This document shows positions 24,638 to 32,280 of a stretch of DNA of 36,485 nt, piece by piece (positions within the stretch are counted from its first letter, which is position 1; every line of letters begins with the position of its first letter). The stretch lies in NCBI GenBank assembly GCA_019456145.1, contig VRUL01000026.1, positions 29,233 through 65,717 on the forward strand. The letters run 5' to 3'. The notes below the pieces were generated by a model. That model saw only the letters and a program-made list of their open reading frames with translations, ran no database searches and had not been told where the DNA came from. A program made the position numbers and the translations under genes. The DNA is from Planctomycetota bacterium (GTDB lineage Bacteria > Planctomycetota > Phycisphaerae > Sedimentisphaerales > Anaerobacaceae).

Positions 24638-26536
24638 TTACTGCGAGAGAACAAACTCAGCCAAATTACTAACCTCGTCCTTGCTCAGTTTGGATGTTAC
24701 TCCATGTTTATCGCCGGTGTTGTATTTCGTTAATACTTCTTCAATGTTTGCGGCCCGTCCATCGTACAGATAAGGTGCGGTCCGCCAGATTTCCACCAGG
24801 CTCGGCGTATCAAACTCCCGGTCTTCATCCCTGCCTTGACCTATACCCACATTGTATTTCTGTAAATCCGTGTACAGCGGTCCCTTATGACACGAAGCAC
24901 ATCCTGCCTTTTCGAATACCTTTTGTCCTCGTTTGGCCGATTTGCTTAGTTTGCCCTTGGCCAGATATGGGCTCGGAACCGGCTTGAGTGACTTAAGGTA
25001 TTCATCTATCGCAAGGGCGTCTTCCTCCGGGCGGACAGCGAACATAATGTGTTTGATTCCCGTACGCACAGCCGCCTCGGCACTGTCACGCACACCCGTA
25101 ATCATGGCTGGCGGCGTCTTGTGCGCCAGCAGCAGGTTCTTTGTATTCTTGGGATTGCCTATGCCGTCGTTAAGAAGGTCCCAGTTCAGACCGTCGACAC
25201 GTCCCTGGCCGGGATGGCAACTAGCGCAGCTATGCCACTTCTGAAAACAAATCGAGGCATCGTTGAAAAGCAATTCTCCTCTGCGTTTTTCGCTCATTCG
25301 CGGTGGTGGGCCAAGGGACAAAGCAACAGTTTCAGGTCTCGGCCATTTGGTTAAATCAACCAAAGTCATGCTGTCGGTAAAATATTCCGCCACGTAAACT
25401 TTAGAACCCACAATAGCAAGTGCGCGAGGGCCTTTTCCGCCGAGTCTGATACGGCGCCGAATACCATAGAGAAAGCTCAACTCATTAGGAATGCCCGTAG
25501 ATGTAGATATTGCCGAACCATAACCTCCGGGCTTATTCTGTCTTTCTGCCCCGCCCTGAGCTTTTGTGTCACTACTTTGATAATTCTTGATTTTATCTAA
25601 CAAAGCCGCTGTGTCTATGACGCTCAATTCATGAGTTCCGGCCTGGGTCACACAAACATACTTACTATCTTTCGTACAGGAAACACCCCATGGATTGGCA
25701 GCCCCATTATCCACATCATCCAGAAGAACAGTATCAAACAGCTTCTTACTACCTGCATCGATAATACTCAGCGCATTGGTATTCACCCATCCCCGTTCCA
25801 GTTGTGTCGTGGGCACTGTATAACGGGCAAGTATGTGAGAAACATATACATATCTGCCGTCCGGAGAAACAGCAAGACCGCGAAGTCCCGTACTTCCATT
25901 TGGCAGAGAGATAGTTACATCAACATCCCTTGTCTTTGTATTGATAACACAGACCTTGCAAGCAACGGATTCTGCATTTGCCGGTCCGTCGGGAATATGA
26001 CTTCCAACGTAAAGCCACTTTCCGTCCGGCGTAATATCAGCGGCGAATGGTTCACGCAAGACTTTAATCACGGCAACTTGCTTATTTTTTTTAATATTTA
26101 TCACCGAGACTGTGTTGTTGAAGCGATTACATACATAAAGCACTTCACCATCGGGGCTCAGTACCGGAGAACGTGGGTCGTATCCAACTGGAATCCGTTT
26201 AATAATCTTGTTGGTTTCAGTTCTGATAACACAGACCCGCCCTTCCGGTGCTGCACAGGTAACATAAAGATATTTTCCATCAGCGCTCAGATCCAGACCG
26301 GTCGGCTCAGCGGGAAGATTTATTGTCTTTATAACTTTACTACTATTGGTATTAAAGACCGCAACCTGCCTTGCGCCGCCCTGGGCAATATACAGCAGGT
26401 TTTCATTTTCCGACGAAACAAGGGCCTGTGGAGAAAGATAATTCACCGCGCCGGCACAATCTGTAGTAATGGGCGTTAATCCTGTCAGACTCAGGAATAC
26501 AACAATCAAAAAGATGTCTTTTATGTTCTTCATCAT
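24638..26536 (-). CDS. YVTN beta-propeller fused to di-heme cytochrome c peroxidase-like domain
   Basis: 632 residues from ATG 26536, behind GAGGTG; a start further upstream would overlap the preceding gene without a site. A signal peptide is followed by a seven-bladed YVTN-type propeller (about 30-390), with repeats such as LSADGKYLYVTCAAPEGRV and LSPDGEVLYVCNRFNNTVSV. A MauG/CcpA-like domain follows with two c-heme sites, CASCH at 437-441 and CASCH at 546-550, and DTPSLVEIWRTAPYLYDGRA near the end. It is a periplasmic electron-transfer protein that could reduce peroxide or oxidise a substrate. It is the last gene of a three-gene cluster with an exported Gfo/Idh/MocA enzyme. Confidence 0.9.
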   Translation of the reverse strand: MMKNIKDIFLIVVFLSLTGLTPITTDCAGAVNYLSPQALVSSENENLLYIAQGGARQVAVFNTNSSKVIKTINLPAEPTGLDLSADGKYLYVTCAAPEGRVCVIRTETNKIIKRIPVGYDPRSPVLSPDGEVLYVCNRFNNTVSVINIKKNKQVAVIKVLREPFAADITPDGKWLYVGSHIPDGPANAESVACKVCVINTKTRDVDVTISLPNGSTGLRGLAVSPDGRYVYVSHILARYTVPTTQLERGWVNTNALSIIDAGSKKLFDTVLLDDVDNGAANPWGVSCTKDSKYVCVTQAGTHELSVIDTAALLDKIKNYQSSDTKAQGGAERQNKPGGYGSAISTSTGIPNELSFLYGIRRRIRLGGKGPRALAIVGSKVYVAEYFTDSMTLVDLTKWPRPETVALSLGPPPRMSEKRRGELLFNDASICFQKWHSCASCHPGQGRVDGLNWDLLNDGIGNPKNTKNLLLAHKTPPAMITGVRDSAEAAVRTGIKHIMFAVRPEEDALAIDEYLKSLKPVPSPYLAKGKLSKSAKRGQKVFEKAGCASCHKGPLYTDLQKYNVGIGQGRDEDREFDTPSLVEIWRTAPYLYDGRAANIEEVLTKYNTGDKHGVTSKLSKDEVSNLAEFVLSQ

Positions 26537-26567
26537 TTCACCTCGAAGTAGTTTATTTAATCCGCGC

Positions 26568-27449
26568 CTACACTCTCGGAGGAAAGACGCCGCGCAGATA
26601 CTTAGCATCATACCGCATACTCTCCTCTAATCCCAGCGGCATTTTCACACCCTCCATAACTATCCATCCGCGATAGCCTATGTCGTCCATCGCCCGGCGG
26701 ACCTCCTCGAAGGCAATTGTACCCTTGCCGTAGAGGTCATCGTAGTCCTTGGCGTGAAACTCGCAGATTTGCTTACCGAGCAGGCGTATCTCCTGATAGA
26801 TGTCGTAGCCGGCTTTATGCGAGTTGGCCACATCGTAATAAACCTTGACCGCAGGAGAGCCGACCCGATCGATGATATCCAGGTGCTGCTCGGCACTGAG
26901 CCAGCTTTCAATACCCAGAAAAACCCCGGCCTTCTCCGCTTTCGGCGCCACCCTCTTGAGCCGTTCGACGACGACCTCGGTTCCTTTCTTGTCGTTTCGC
27001 AGGTCACCTTTCCCGAAAAAGGCCATGAGCACAACATTGGTCCCCATAGCCTTGCATACGTCAATGCTCTCAGAGACCCATCGCTCTGTACGAGGATCAC
27101 TCTTGTAGGGAACATTGTTAAGAGTTCCAAGAGCCAGTGACGCAACCTGAACATCGTGCTGTTTTGCCGCCTCGATATATTTCTTTTGCAGTTCGGGATT
27201 ACACAGGGGCAAGTCGTTTTGTCCGCTTCCAAAGTCTACCTGTACACCGTCGAGCCCCAGCCGCTTGGCCATCTCCAGCGAAGCAGGGTCGGTCCTCTTG
27301 CCTATTGTCCAGTCGCAGACGCCAATTTTAAAACCCCGACCGCTCAACAACGGCCCGAAAGAGCGGCACGAAGTTGTCAGGGTAAACCCGGCAACGGCAC
27401 AGGCGCTGTTTACCATCATCTCACGACGGGTCATGCGTGAATATTTCAC
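26568..27449 (-). CDS. Tat-exported lipoprotein, sugar isomerase/epimerase-like TIM barrel
   Basis: 293 residues from GTG 27449, with GGAGGT 6 bases upstream. The N-terminus MTRREMM has the twin arginines (R8, R9), and LTTSC (C28) is a lipobox, so it is probably a Tat-exported lipoprotein. The TIM barrel belongs to the xylose isomerase/AP endonuclease 2 superfamily. The metal quartet is E181 (GIESWLS), D206 (YYDVANS), H232 (EFHAKD) and E266 (VMEGVK). The reaction may be isomerisation, epimerisation or, as in 3-keto-glycoside pathways, carbon-oxygen bond elimination. It lies 31 bases before the propeller-cytochrome gene and 83 after the oxidoreductase. Confidence 0.88.
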   Translation of the reverse strand: MKYSRMTRREMMVNSACAVAGFTLTTSCRSFGPLLSGRGFKIGVCDWTIGKRTDPASLEMAKRLGLDGVQVDFGSGQNDLPLCNPELQKKYIEAAKQHDVQVASLALGTLNNVPYKSDPRTERWVSESIDVCKAMGTNVVLMAFFGKGDLRNDKKGTEVVVERLKRVAPKAEKAGVFLGIESWLSAEQHLDIIDRVGSPAVKVYYDVANSHKAGYDIYQEIRLLGKQICEFHAKDYDDLYGKGTIAFEEVRRAMDDIGYRGWIVMEGVKMPLGLEESMRYDAKYLRGVFPPRV

Positions 27450-27532
27450 TTCGATACCTCCATAAACACCGAAAAATCAACACAGCGGTCATGAAAAAAA
27501 CAACTGAATATTTTCGCGTTCAATTCCCTGGC

Positions 27533-28786
27533 TTATGCTTTCAAACCTTTAAGATTTCCGTCCAGTTTCTTTTTACTTTTGATAATCTCGTCCCAGGTCA
27601 CCTTTCGCCTCTCGTAGGCAGCGGTGCGCCCGAGTATTGTAATAAGATTGCTGCGAACGCTCGGCGCAACCGTTGTATTATCGAAGTTCTTACTTATAAT
27701 GTTCTTATGGAACGCCGCGATGTTGGCAACCGCGCCTTCTTTATATATTCCCGGGCTTCTGCCGCCGCGATAGAAGTTCTTCCCGCGAATGATTACCTGT
27801 CCGCCATATTCGGTTTCGAGAATACCTTTGGCCCCAAACATTCGATTTCTGATTCCTTCAGGCTGGGTACCGTGACCATCCATCTGCCTTGAACTGAACG
27901 TAATACCCACATTATTCGGATACTCGAAGAGAATCGCGAAATGGTCCCAACAGGTGCCGACCGGCCGTACAGTTCTCCCACCGGTCCCAACCGCCCATAC
28001 TGGTTCCTGGTCCATTATCCAGCTCATTACGTCGAGCGTGTGAATGTTCTGCTCTGTAATAATGTCACCGGATAGTATCCTGTCCAGTCCCCACGCCCGC
28101 AAACGATTCTCCGAATCGTTTGGTGCTTCCTGCCAGCTCTTGTACATACGCTTAAACGGACAACCTGCGTGGTAAATCGCCTCACCAAATGCAAACTTCC
28201 CCAGCGCGCCGTCGCGAACGCGTTTAAGCGCTTCAATGTAAAACTTGTCGGCACGGGTCTGAAAATCAATGAGAAAACAGAGTTTTTTAGATGTGGCCTT
28301 TTTACCGCTATCACCAATACTCCGACACCCTGGCGCATCCACCGCGATCGGCTTGGCAACATAGGTATGACAACCGGCGTCCACCGCTTCAGCGGCCTGC
28401 TGAGGATGAAAATAAGGCGGACTCTCAATCGCAACAGCGTCCACCTTCTCCAGCAGTTTACGATAACCCGACAGCCCTGTATAACAGCGGGCATCGTCCA
28501 CGCCCAATTTACCCCCGGCACCATCAACCCTGTCCTGGAAATAGTCCGCCACCGCAACAACATTGTATCCGCCGTGCTGCGCAAACAGCTCGGCAATCCA
28601 TGTCCCCCTGCCGCCGCAGCCGATTAAACCCAAATCGACTTTCGAGTTGGCTTCAGTCCCGCGAACAAGCGAAGGCTTAACCACTGTAAACGACAGTGCC
28701 GTCGCACCGGCGCCGGCAATAAACCGACGACGAGTGATTCGCTTTTGACTGTTAATTGTGTTTGTAGTTTTTTCACATTCGGCCAT
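27533..28786 (-). CDS. Tat-exported Gfo/Idh/MocA family oxidoreductase
   Basis: 417 residues from ATG 28786, with GGAGG 8 bases upstream. TRRRFIAGAG at 18-27 is a Tat signal. The Rossmann motif GLIGCGGRGTW (near residue 53) binds NAD(P). AKPIAVD replaces the usual EKP loop, and EQNIHTLDVM carries the likely catalytic histidine. Exported members carry a tightly bound cofactor and oxidise sugars or glycosides, as in glucose-fructose oxidoreductase. It is the first of three co-directional genes with an exported TIM barrel and a periplasmic di-heme protein. Confidence 0.92.
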   Translation of the reverse strand: MAECEKTTNTINSQKRITRRRFIAGAGATALSFTVVKPSLVRGTEANSKVDLGLIGCGGRGTWIAELFAQHGGYNVVAVADYFQDRVDGAGGKLGVDDARCYTGLSGYRKLLEKVDAVAIESPPYFHPQQAAEAVDAGCHTYVAKPIAVDAPGCRSIGDSGKKATSKKLCFLIDFQTRADKFYIEALKRVRDGALGKFAFGEAIYHAGCPFKRMYKSWQEAPNDSENRLRAWGLDRILSGDIITEQNIHTLDVMSWIMDQEPVWAVGTGGRTVRPVGTCWDHFAILFEYPNNVGITFSSRQMDGHGTQPEGIRNRMFGAKGILETEYGGQVIIRGKNFYRGGRSPGIYKEGAVANIAAFHKNIISKNFDNTTVAPSVRSNLITILGRTAAYERRKVTWDEIIKSKKKLDGNLKGLKA

Positions 28787-29128
28787 TTCATAGTCCTCCA
28801 TTATTGTAAAATGACATTCAATTTACTTAATTCCCAACTCCATACCATACAGAAAACAGAAAACACCATCATCAATATCAACTAAATCGTCAAAACCGCT
28901 GATCTTTGGTACGTCCCGTTTCTTCTATGATATACATCCATTTCCTGCCCCCAATTGACTTAAGGGGCCGCCCTGAACCGTTGAAAAACCAAATAAACAC
29001 AGCAGCGTACACCTGCATCAGCGATTGTAGAATAAGGATACCCTCAATGGCCCATGTAGTCAAGCGTCATTTCAGAAGGTCTAAACCTCTCTTCCGCAAT
29101 ACGACAGATCTAAGCAACAACGAAATCA
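28787..29128. other. 342-bp intergenic region without a gene
   Basis: It holds the ribosome-binding site and presumably the promoter of the oxidoreductase operon. TTGACG occurs on the minus strand near 28888, but no -10 box sits at the right distance. The plsC side shows no hairpin. Open frames crossing it are unlike proteins. Confidence 0.4.
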
Positions 29129-29761
29129 TCAATAATTATACGGCTCTTTGCCCTGTTTTAACCGGCTTTCCGTTTGCATGCGGCGCAGCGTATCGGTCAG
29201 GAGTTCTGCCAGTTCCCTGTCATTCATATTCGCGACCTCGCTGGCCGGTATCGCTTTGCCGTAGCACACCTCAATCGACCCGGGTGAAAATATCTTCTTA
29301 TGCCTCGGCCAACATTCAAAGGCACCGTCAATCACAAACGGCACAACCGCTGCCCCTCCCCGCCTGCACAGAAGACCAAAGCCGGGCTTAAAGGCCGTAA
29401 TTTTCCCGTCACTGGTTCGCGTACCTTCCGGAAAAAGACAAAAGCCCCAGCCTTCTTTGAGTTTACTGATGACCTTTCTCATCGCAGACAAATCCCCCTT
29501 GCCCTGCTTGACCGGTATAGTATTGACTGAAGAAATCAGCCGGCCGAAAAACCTGTTTTTCCACAGCGAATCACGGGCAAGAAAATATATGGGTCTTTTC
29601 AAAGATATTCCGCAAAATACAGGATCAAGATAGCTCTGGTGGTTACCGACCAGCACAACGGCACCTTCATCGGGGACATTTTCCCTCCCGTAAATATGTA
29701 TCCGAAAAAATAGATTGCAAAAAACCTTGCAGCACCAGCGTGCAAACCGGAACCATCTCAT
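29129..29761 (-). CDS. plsC: 1-acyl-sn-glycerol-3-phosphate acyltransferase
   Basis: 210 residues from ATG 29761, which overlaps the cmk stop as ATGA. In-frame ATGs at 29782 and 29797 lie inside cmk. NHQSYLDP is the catalytic HX4D box, FPEGTRT the glycerol-phosphate-binding block, and VVPFVIDGAFE follows at the usual distance. It transfers an acyl chain to lysophosphatidic acid at the inner membrane in phospholipid synthesis. Neighbourhood with cmk is common in several bacteria and fits coupled lipid and CDP supply. Confidence 0.93.
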   Translation of the reverse strand: MRWFRFARWCCKVFCNLFFRIHIYGRENVPDEGAVVLVGNHQSYLDPVFCGISLKRPIYFLARDSLWKNRFFGRLISSVNTIPVKQGKGDLSAMRKVISKLKEGWGFCLFPEGTRTSDGKITAFKPGFGLLCRRGGAAVVPFVIDGAFECWPRHKKIFSPGSIEVCYGKAIPASEVANMNDRELAELLTDTLRRMQTESRLKQGKEPYNY

Positions 29762-30447
29762 TTTTGGTCTCTTTTCAGGCATTTTTCTTCCACGCAACGC
29801 AAAAGTTTTTCTACAACCTCTTCAATACCCAAATCGGTGGTGTCGACAACAATAGCATCTTCAGCCGGCCTTAACGGCCCGACTTCTCTGTCCTGGTCGC
29901 TCTTGTCCCTTTCTTCTATGGCATCTTGTATTCGCTCGAGGCTTTCAAGGCCGCCTCTGGTTCGCAGTTCATTCTGCCTTCTCTTTGCCCTCTCGCCGGT
30001 GTCAGCCGTAAGATAAAATTTTACATCGGCGTTGGGAAATGCCACGGTGCCCTGGTCTCTTCCCTCGGTAACTATTTTTTTCTCTCTTGCCGCAAATTGC
30101 CTTTGCATTTCCACTAACTTTTCCCGCACTTTCACCGCCGAGGCAATATACCGTGCATTAGCCGTAACTTCCTGTCGACGTATTTGCTCGGTAACATCGA
30201 GCCCATCGATGGAAACCGCCATCCTGCCTTCTCTAACGGCAAACTGAAACTTCCGATTATCAAAGACACTAAGCAGCTTTTCTTCATCGCTCATATCGAC
30301 GCCGCCCTCAATCGCAGCCAACGTAACAGCCCGATACATCGATCCTGTATCAAGGAAGCTCGCCCCGAGTCTCTCAGCTAACAGCCGAGCTACGGTGCTT
30401 TTGCCGCTGGCGGCCGGACCATCGATTGTAATAACCAAATTCGCCAT
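29758..30447 (-). CDS. cmk: Cytidylate kinase
   Basis: 229 residues, the usual length. P-loop GPAASGKST at 10-18, LDTGSMYRA for nucleotide monophosphate binding, EGRDQGTVAFPNADVKFYL and the arginine-rich lid (RAKRRQNELRTRGG) are all present. It phosphorylates CMP and dCMP. It ends in a 4-base overlap with plsC and begins 13 bases after the GAF-phosphatase gene, so the three are likely one operon. Confidence 0.96.
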   Translation of the reverse strand: MANLVITIDGPAASGKSTVARLLAERLGASFLDTGSMYRAVTLAAIEGGVDMSDEEKLLSVFDNRKFQFAVREGRMAVSIDGLDVTEQIRRQEVTANARYIASAVKVREKLVEMQRQFAAREKKIVTEGRDQGTVAFPNADVKFYLTADTGERAKRRQNELRTRGGLESLERIQDAIEERDKSDQDREVGPLRPAEDAIVVDTTDLGIEEVVEKLLRCVEEKCLKRDQK

Positions 30448-30460
30448 CTAAAAAACAAAC

Positions 30461-31747
30461 CTACTTCATAAACTCCGGGTTTGCCGTCTTATCAACTTTG
30501 ACACCAATAATACTCGTATCATCACGCTGACTGGCAAGACCCACAAACCGCCTTCTATACCCTAAGATACTTTTAACCATCTGCTCCGCTGAACATGCAG
30601 CAAATTTCTTCGCGGCTTTCAGCATCCTTTCCCTGCCCCACAATTCACCGTCAAAGTTGGCCGCATCAACCAGCCCGTCGGTATAGAACAGCAAACAATC
30701 ACCGTCTTTTAGTCCCACGGTTTCAATTTCGTATTCGGCTTGCGGGTCAACTCCGAGCACAAGTCCGCCCTTTTCCAATTCCGTAACTTGCCCATCTCTT
30801 ATCAGCACGGTCGGCTGATGTCCGCAATTACAATAGGTCATTGTCATATCTTCAACGCAAATAACCGCAAAAAAGAACGTAATAAACTCGCCATCTCTGC
30901 ATTCACCACACGCCATCTTATTGATTTTATGAATAATATCTTTAGGCGTACCTTTTCGGGCCGCTTCAGTGTCGGCGTAAGCATGCACGGCGCCTCGAAA
31001 TGAACTCATCATTAGCGCAGCAGGAATCCCTTTTCCTATAACATCAGCAATCGTCACAACAAAACAGTCGTCTGCTATTCGATGAAAATCGTATAGGTCG
31101 CCGCCGACATCAAAACAGGGAATATAAGCAACCGATAAATCTAAACCCGGCACCAGCGGGGCCTTCTCAGGAATCATTCTCCTCTGAACAATCCCGGCCA
31201 ACCGCATCTGTTCGGCGATACGGGCCCCTTCAATCGCCTTGGCATACAGCCTTGCGTTTGTTATCGCAGCGGCACATTGCGAAGCAACCGCCCTGGCAAC
31301 ACTAATATCATCCTGGTCAAAGCGTTTGGGCTTCGGACTGTAAAGCCGAAGCACACCGATGGCCTTCCTCCTGAATTGCATTGCAACCGTAAGCTGGCTG
31401 ACGAGCCCCTCCTTTATTGCCGCCTCTTTATATTTTACACGCCCATCAATCCGCATATCGTCAACAACCATCGCTTCACCGGCGAAAGCAGCTTTAATCA
31501 CCGAATCGTGTTTCGAAACTTCTCCCTTATTACGATACTCTTCGCTAAGGCCATACGTACTTCGCATCTTCAAGTCGCCTGCCTCTTCATCCAGCAGACG
31601 AATCGAGCAGGCCTTGACACCGGTAATCTTCACCGCCGCTTCAGCAAGCTTATCCAGCACCTCCTGAAGCGAGACATCCCCGGCCACAAGCGTGGTAAGC
31701 TGATAAATCTGCTCGTCTCTTTCTATCTGTTTCTTTGTCTTTTTCAC
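30461..31747 (-). CDS. GAF domain PP2C-type (SpoIIE/RsbU-like) serine phosphatase
   Basis: 428 residues. A GAF sensor domain spans about 20-165. A short helical linker (AEQMRLAGIVQRRMIP) leads into the SpoIIE-type phosphatase domain (about 195-420). Metal-binding segments are FDVGGDLYD (212-220), ADVIGKGIPA (234-243), FYTDGLVDA and QRDDTSIIG. Such enzymes dephosphorylate anti-anti-sigma proteins in partner-switching pathways. No STAS or anti-sigma kinase gene is next to it, so the target is elsewhere. The GAF ligand is unknown. Confidence 0.92.
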   Translation of the reverse strand: MKKTKKQIERDEQIYQLTTLVAGDVSLQEVLDKLAEAAVKITGVKACSIRLLDEEAGDLKMRSTYGLSEEYRNKGEVSKHDSVIKAAFAGEAMVVDDMRIDGRVKYKEAAIKEGLVSQLTVAMQFRRKAIGVLRLYSPKPKRFDQDDISVARAVASQCAAAITNARLYAKAIEGARIAEQMRLAGIVQRRMIPEKAPLVPGLDLSVAYIPCFDVGGDLYDFHRIADDCFVVTIADVIGKGIPAALMMSSFRGAVHAYADTEAARKGTPKDIIHKINKMACGECRDGEFITFFFAVICVEDMTMTYCNCGHQPTVLIRDGQVTELEKGGLVLGVDPQAEYEIETVGLKDGDCLLFYTDGLVDAANFDGELWGRERMLKAAKKFAACSAEQMVKSILGYRRRFVGLASQRDDTSIIGVKVDKTANPEFMK

Positions 31748-31881
31748 AATAACCAGCCACGATAATTAAACCACAGGATTATACTCAACTTACGACTCCT
31801 GGTGAACCTTAATTTATCTCACTATTGCCCGTATTCACACTTCTGCCCTTGCACAAAGACCTGTTTCGGATTAATATTGAA

Positions 31882-31931
31882 ATACTCGATGCCTGAATCG
31901 AGCATCGAGAATCGAGTATCGGGTATCGAGA
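31882..31931 (+). repeat. ATCGAGN heptamer repeat with 9-bp inverted repeat before acylphosphatase
   Basis: Five tandem 7-base units ATCGAG(C/A/T) run from 31897 to 31931, one of them with G for A (ATCGGGT). They end exactly at the start codon, and the last GAG falls directly before it. ATACTCGAT at 31882-31890 pairs with ATCGAGTAT at 31911-31919. A stem-loop could therefore form in the leader. Confidence 0.7.
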
Positions 31932-32206
31932 TGCGCCAAACCGCCAAACATATAGTTTTCGTCGGCCGAGTCCAGGGTGTCGGCTTTCGCTTCACTGCTT
32001 TTCACATAGCCAACCGTCATAAGCTAACCGGCTTTGTCCGCAACTGCCCGGATGGTACTGTCCAGATGCTGGCCCAGGGCCCCGCTGATGACATTACTGC
32101 CTGTATCCGAGACATCGAAGAATCCTTTCCCGGCTATGTAAGAGAAACCAAAATCGAAGAAATCCCCATCGACCCCCAATATATGGACTTCAAAATTACC
32201 TTCTAA
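31931..32206 (+). CDS. acyP: Acylphosphatase
   Basis: 91 residues from ATG 31931, the normal family length. A 43-codon in-frame extension upstream is repeat sequence and not family-like. GRVQGVGFRFT carries the phosphate loop with catalytic R20, and GFVRNCPDGTV carries catalytic N38. It hydrolyses acyl phosphates in the cytoplasm. It is divergent from the GAF-phosphatase and convergent with the vWA gene. Confidence 0.93.
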   Translation: MRQTAKHIVFVGRVQGVGFRFTAFHIANRHKLTGFVRNCPDGTVQMLAQGPADDITACIRDIEESFPGYVRETKIEEIPIDPQYMDFKITF

Positions 32207-32227
32207 AATATCATCAACTCAAAATAA

Positions 32228-32253
32228 AAAGGCCTGCCACAAGACAGACCTTT
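32228..32253. terminator. Bidirectional terminator between acylphosphatase and vWA gene
   Basis: AAAGGCCTG (32228-32236) pairs with CAGACCTTT (32245-32253) with one mismatch and an 8-base loop. A-rich sequence precedes it, and TCTTTT follows 6 bases after the stem. Its place between two convergent genes supports the call. Confidence 0.7.
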
Positions 32254-32280
32254 CCAATCTTTTGCGTTAATATTTTACGG

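Noticed and set aside
26537..26611. 25-codon extension of the propeller-cytochrome protein
   Set aside because: It overlaps the upstream gene and precedes a proper signal peptide with its own ribosome-binding site.
28906..29391. Plus-strand frame of 161 codons
   Set aside because: Half of it is antisense to plsC and the rest shows no protein-like features.
31802..31930. 43-codon extension of acylphosphatase
   Set aside because: It is cysteine-rich and partly encoded by the ATCGAGN repeat; acylphosphatases are about 90 residues.
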